From Marinobacter guineae (GTDB taxonomy: Bacteria; Pseudomonadota; Gammaproteobacteria; Pseudomonadales; Oleiphilaceae): a DNA stretch of 64,000 bases. The notes under the pieces are model-generated. The model worked only from the letters and a program-made list of their open reading frames with translations, ran no database searches and had not been told where the DNA came from. The stretch lies in NCBI RefSeq assembly GCF_002744735.1, contig NZ_KZ319339.1, forward strand, positions 372,001-436,000. The letters run 5' to 3'. A program made the translations under genes and the position numbers. Shown here in pieces: positions 61,259 through 64,000 of this stretch (position 1 is its first letter; each line of letters opens with the position of its first letter).

Positions 61259-62389
61259 TTAGGGGCGTTCGTCGATCGGCACCCACTTCGCATCTGCCGG
61301 GCCGGTGTAATCGGCGCTTGGGCGGATGATGCGGTTGTTTTCGCGCTGCTCTTTCACGTGGGCGGTCCAGCCGGAGACGCGGGACATCACGAAGATGGGG
61401 GTGAACAGCTCGGTCGGGATGCCCATGAAGTGATAGGCGGAGGCGTGGAAGAAATCGGCGTTGCAGAACAGCTTCTTCTCGCGCCACATGACGGCTTCGC
61501 AGCGCTCGGAAACCGGATACAGAACGGTATCGCCCACTTCGTCCGCCAGCTTTTTGGACCACTGCTTGATAATGGCGTTGCGCGGGTCGGAATCCTTGTA
61601 GATCGCGTGACCGAAGCCCATGATCTTTTCCTTGCGCTCGAGCATGCCCATCAGGCCTGCTTCGGCTTCGTCCGGGGTCTGGAACTTCTGGATCAGCGCC
61701 ATGGCGGCTTCGTTGGCACCACCGTGCAGCGGGCCGCGCAGTGTGCCGATGGCGCCGGTTACGCAGCTGTGGATATCGGAGAGCGTTGAAGCGCAAACCC
61801 GGGCGGTAAAGGTGGAGGCGTTGAATTCGTGCTCGGCGTAGAGAATCAGCGACACGTTCATTACGCGCTCGTGCAGTTCGCTGGGTTTCTTGCCGTGGAG
61901 CAGCTCCAGGAAGTGACCTCCGATGGAATCGACGTCACTGTCGGTCTCGATGCGAATGCCTTCGTGGGCGAAGCGGTACCAGTAAGTGATGATCGACGGG
62001 AACACCGCCAGCATACGGTCGATCTTGTCGTCCTGCTCGCTGAAGTCCTGCTCGGTTTCCAGGTTACCCAGCATGGAACAGCCAGTACGCATCACATCCA
62101 TCGGGTGCGCGTCTTTGGGGATCTGCTCCAGTACGGTTTTCAGGGCAGCCGGCAGGCCACGGAGGCTCTGGAGCTTTTTGGTGTAGGCATCCAGCTCCTG
62201 GCGGTTTGGCAATTTGCCGCGAAGCAGCAGGTAAGCAATTTCCTCGAACTGGGCTTTTTCAGCCAGATCGGCGATGTCGTAGCCGCGGTAAGTCAGGCCG
62301 GCACCGCTTTTGCCAACGGTACACAGTGCGGTTTCGCCAGCTACCTGGCCTCGAAGGCCTGCGCCGCTCAGTTTTTTTGCTTCAGCCAT
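61259..62389 (-). CDS. prpC: 2-methylcitrate synthase
   Basis: The 376-residue citrate-synthase family protein has GLTYRGYDIADLAEKAQFEE near the start, LHGGANEAAMALIQ (catalytic His), GFGHAIYKDSDPRNAIIKQW and the Asp/His region NADFFHASAYHFMGIPTELF. Length and motifs match PrpC rather than GltA. It condenses propionyl-CoA with oxaloacetate, the first step of the methylcitrate cycle. A GGGAGAC ribosome site precedes ATG 62389. It sits between prpB and acnD, separated from each by palindromic intergenic elements. Confidence 0.93.
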   Translation of the reverse strand: MAEAKKLSGAGLRGQVAGETALCTVGKSGAGLTYRGYDIADLAEKAQFEEIAYLLLRGKLPNRQELDAYTKKLQSLRGLPAALKTVLEQIPKDAHPMDVMRTGCSMLGNLETEQDFSEQDDKIDRMLAVFPSIITYWYRFAHEGIRIETDSDVDSIGGHFLELLHGKKPSELHERVMNVSLILYAEHEFNASTFTARVCASTLSDIHSCVTGAIGTLRGPLHGGANEAAMALIQKFQTPDEAEAGLMGMLERKEKIMGFGHAIYKDSDPRNAIIKQWSKKLADEVGDTVLYPVSERCEAVMWREKKLFCNADFFHASAYHFMGIPTELFTPIFVMSRVSGWTAHVKEQRENNRIIRPSADYTGPADAKWVPIDERP

Positions 62390-62420
62390 TGTTGTCTCCC
62401 ATCTTTATCTTGTTTGGGGT

Positions 62421-62448
62421 GTCGGATTACGGCTTCGCCTAATCCGAC
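62421..62448. repeat. REP-like palindrome, copy 1
   Basis: GTCGGATTA...TAATCCGAC with a GGC/GCC inner stem forms a 28-base palindrome in the prpB-prpC intergenic region. A related palindrome at 62480-62507 lies in the inverted sense, so the two form a pair of the kind left by REP/BIME elements. Confidence 0.8.
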
Positions 62449-62479
62449 CTACACATAATTAATGCCGGAATCTTTGTAG

Positions 62480-62507
62480 GTTGGATTAGCCGAAGGCGTA
62501 ATCCAAC
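62480..62507. repeat. REP-like palindrome, copy 2
   Basis: GTTGGATTA...TAATCCAAC with inner GCC/GGC, 28 bases, about 30 bases from copy 1 and inverted relative to it. It ends 8 bases before the prpB stop codon, so it may stabilise the 3' end of the prpB message or lower expression of prpC. Confidence 0.8.
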
Positions 62508-62515
62508 AGACCTCA

Positions 62516-63403
62516 TTAGCCTTTGCTCTGCTGGAACAACTGATCCAGCTTCTGCTCGAAGTCGTGGTAGTTCAGGAAATCATACAGTTCCATCCGGGTC
62601 TGCATCAGGTCAACCACGTCTTTCTGGTCGCCCTTCTCCAGGATGTTCTGGTAAACAGTCAGGGCGGCCTTGTTCATGGCGCGGAAGGCGCTGAGCGGGT
62701 ATAGCACCATGTCGGCGCCGGCTTCGGCCAGCTCTTTGCGGTTATACAGCGGCGTGGCACCGAATTCGGTGATGTTGGCCAGAATGGGCACATCCAGGGC
62801 TTCAGAGAAAGCCTTGTAGTGTTCCAGCTCGGTAACCGCTTCGGCAAAGATGCCGTCTGCGCCGGCTTCGATGCAGGCTTTGGCGCGCTCAATGGCGGCT
62901 TCCAGGCCTTCTTTCTGGAAGGCATCGGTACGGGCCATGATGAAGAAGTCTTTGTCTTCACGGGCATCAACCGCGGCTTTGATCCGGTCTACCATTTCTT
63001 CCTGGGAGACGATTTCCTTGTTCGGGCGGTGGCCGCAACGTTTCTGGGCGACTTGGTCTTCAATATGGACCGCTGCCGCGCCGGCACGTTCCATTTCGCG
63101 AATGGTTCGACCGATGTTGAAAGCGCCACCCCAGCCGGTGTCGATGTCGACCAGCAGAGGTACGTCAGTGGCTGCGGTGATGCGGCGAACATCCTCAACC
63201 ACGTCGTTCATGGTAGTCATGCCCAGATCCGGCAGGCCGTAGGAGGCGTTGGCTACGCCGCCACCGGAGAGGTAGATCGCCTGGTGACCGACTTTTTCGG
63301 CCATCATGGCGGCGTAGGCGTTGACGGTTCCTACGATCTGCAGGGGCTGGTTTTCTTTCAGGGCCTTGCGGAAGCGGGCGCCTGGGCTGAGTTTTTTGGA
63401 CAT
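62516..63403 (-). CDS. prpB: 2-methylisocitrate lyase
   Basis: The 295-residue PEP-mutase/isocitrate-lyase family enzyme has [52 protein letters not shown] (metal-binding DxDTGWGG) and [15 protein letters not shown], the catalytic K(R/K)CGH loop. It splits 2-methylisocitrate to pyruvate and succinate, the last step of the methylcitrate cycle. It follows the GntR-type regulator gene by 61 bases and leads the structural genes. Confidence 0.95.
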   Translation of the reverse strand: MSKKLSPGARFRKALKENQPLQIVGTVNAYAAMMAEKVGHQAIYLSGGGVANASYGLPDLGMTTMNDVVEDVRRITAATDVPLLVDIDTGWGGAFNIGRTIREMERAGAAAVHIEDQVAQKRCGHRPNKEIVSQEEMVDRIKAAVDAREDKDFFIMARTDAFQKEGLEAAIERAKACIEAGADGIFAEAVTELEHYKAFSEALDVPILANITEFGATPLYNRKELAEAGADMVLYPLSAFRAMNKAALTVYQNILEKGDQKDVVDLMQTRMELYDFLNYHDFEQKLDQLFQQSKG

Positions 63404-63464
63404 GGTGTTGGCCTCTCTTCGTTATTCGTAAAGTTGTGCATGAAGTTGGGGTCAGACCCCTTTT

Positions 63465-64000
63465 TCAGATCGTCAGTTCGCCTTCTTCAATCTTTTTCTC
63501 GATGTTCAGGCGGGCGGCGTTTATGTGTCTTTTCATCAGGAATTCGGCGAGTTCACCATCGCGCTGGGCAATGGCTTCGACGATACGGCGGTGTTCACCC
63601 AGCGCCCGATGGGGGCGCCCGGTGGAGGTGCTTAACCGGTAACGGTACATCCGCACCATGTAGTAAAGGTCGCCCAGTAGCATCTGGGCCAGCTTGGTGT
63701 TGCGGCTGCCGGTGGCGATCCGGTGGTGGAAGTCATAATCTCCTTCGGCCTGATAATAGGCCTGGCCCTGGGCTTCATCGATCATTCGCTCGTGATTGTC
63801 GAGGGTAGCCTGAAGGTCGGCAATCTCCTGGTCTGTCATACGCTCGGCGGCCTGTCGTGCTGCCAGGCCTTCCATCACTTCCCGGATGCGGTAGAGTTCC
63901 ATCAGTTCCGAGGCGCTCACGGAAACCACCTTTACCCCGGCGTGGGGGCGGCGTACCAGTAAGCCGCGGGATTCGAGTCGGCCAAGGGCCTCCCTCAGGG
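63465..64000 (-). CDS. GntR family (FCD) transcriptional regulator, 5'-truncated by the window
   Basis: The frame is open to the window end. The visible part starts LREALGRLESRGLLVRRPHAG, the recognition helix and wing of a GntR winged helix. It continues with the FCD effector domain, including SASELMELYRIREVMEGLAA, YDFHHRIATGSRNTKLAQML and EHRRIVEAIAQRDGELAEFL (His/Asp metal-site residues). About 178 codons are present; the first 40-60 are missing. By position it is the likely regulator of the prp operon, probably sensing a methylcitrate-cycle intermediate. That is inference from neighbourhood. Confidence 0.88.
   Translation of the reverse strand, partial: LREALGRLESRGLLVRRPHAGVKVVSVSASELMELYRIREVMEGLAARQAAERMTDQEIADLQATLDNHERMIDEAQGQAYYQAEGDYDFHHRIATGSRNTKLAQMLLGDLYYMVRMYRYRLSTSTGRPHRALGEHRRIVEAIAQRDGELAEFLMKRHINAARLNIEKKIEEGELTI

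Overview
The window looks like a chromosomal segment of a marine gammaproteobacterium. The exosortase A type exopolysaccharide (EPS) locus, the PEP-CTERM proteins and the gntR-prpB-prpC-acnD-prpF-prpD methylcitrate genes together resemble Marinobacter. That genus name is an inference from gene content and order; no rRNA or other marker gene is present to test it.

Layout. Positions 1-2604 hold the 3' part of a prsT-type TPR lipoprotein gene. Positions 2605-6445 are a mobile-element graveyard with IS1380-like and IS66-like remnants. It carries an AT-rich two-gene cargo (membrane glycosyltransferase and phytanoyl-CoA-dioxygenase-like enzyme) bracketed by an exact 31-bp direct repeat. A PA14/calcium-repeat lipoprotein gene follows (6446-8392), then a phosphopantetheinyl transferase gene (minus) diverging from exosortase A, xrtA (plus). 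Positions 10886-13788 contain two IS5-type remnants around a glycosyltransferase and a sulfotransferase. Positions 13798-31293 are the sugar-assembly block: several glycosyltransferases, a TupA-like ATP-grasp protein, a DegT-type aminotransferase, a polysaccharide deacetylase, two more sulfotransferases, a Wzx flippase, an O-antigen-ligase/Wzy-type protein and a low-molecular-weight tyrosine phosphatase.

Positions 31451-47744 contain an ATP-grasp gene (plus) and then a long minus-strand operon. In transcription order this operon encodes the initiating sugar transferase (frameshifted in this sequence), Wza-like export protein, Wzz-like chain-length protein, a tyrosine-autokinase homologue with a degenerate P-loop, an outer-membrane barrel protein, an XrtA-type deacetylase, a FemAB protein, a two-module NRPS and a GT4 glycosyltransferase.

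Positions 48017-57320 hold three PEP-CTERM protein genes, each preceded by a sigma-54-like GG-N10-GC promoter. They also hold an FAD oxidase plus exosortase-associated acyltransferase pair and a second PA14 protein. prpD lies within this block. The remaining prp genes (prpF, acnD, prpC, prpB, GntR regulator) occupy 57351-64000.

How it fits together (inference). The Wzx/Wzy/Wzz/Wza machinery would make and export an EPS that is probably sulfated, deacetylated and perhaps amino-acylated. XrtA would process the three PEP-CTERM proteins at the envelope, and the PA14 proteins may bind matrix glycans. The PPTase next to xrtA is the obvious activator for the NRPS. The NRPS inside an exosortase/EPS operon is the least conventional part of the window. 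The PEP-CTERM block separates prpD from prpF, and a 68-bp partial copy of the prpF 3' end marks one edge of the inserted PA14 gene.
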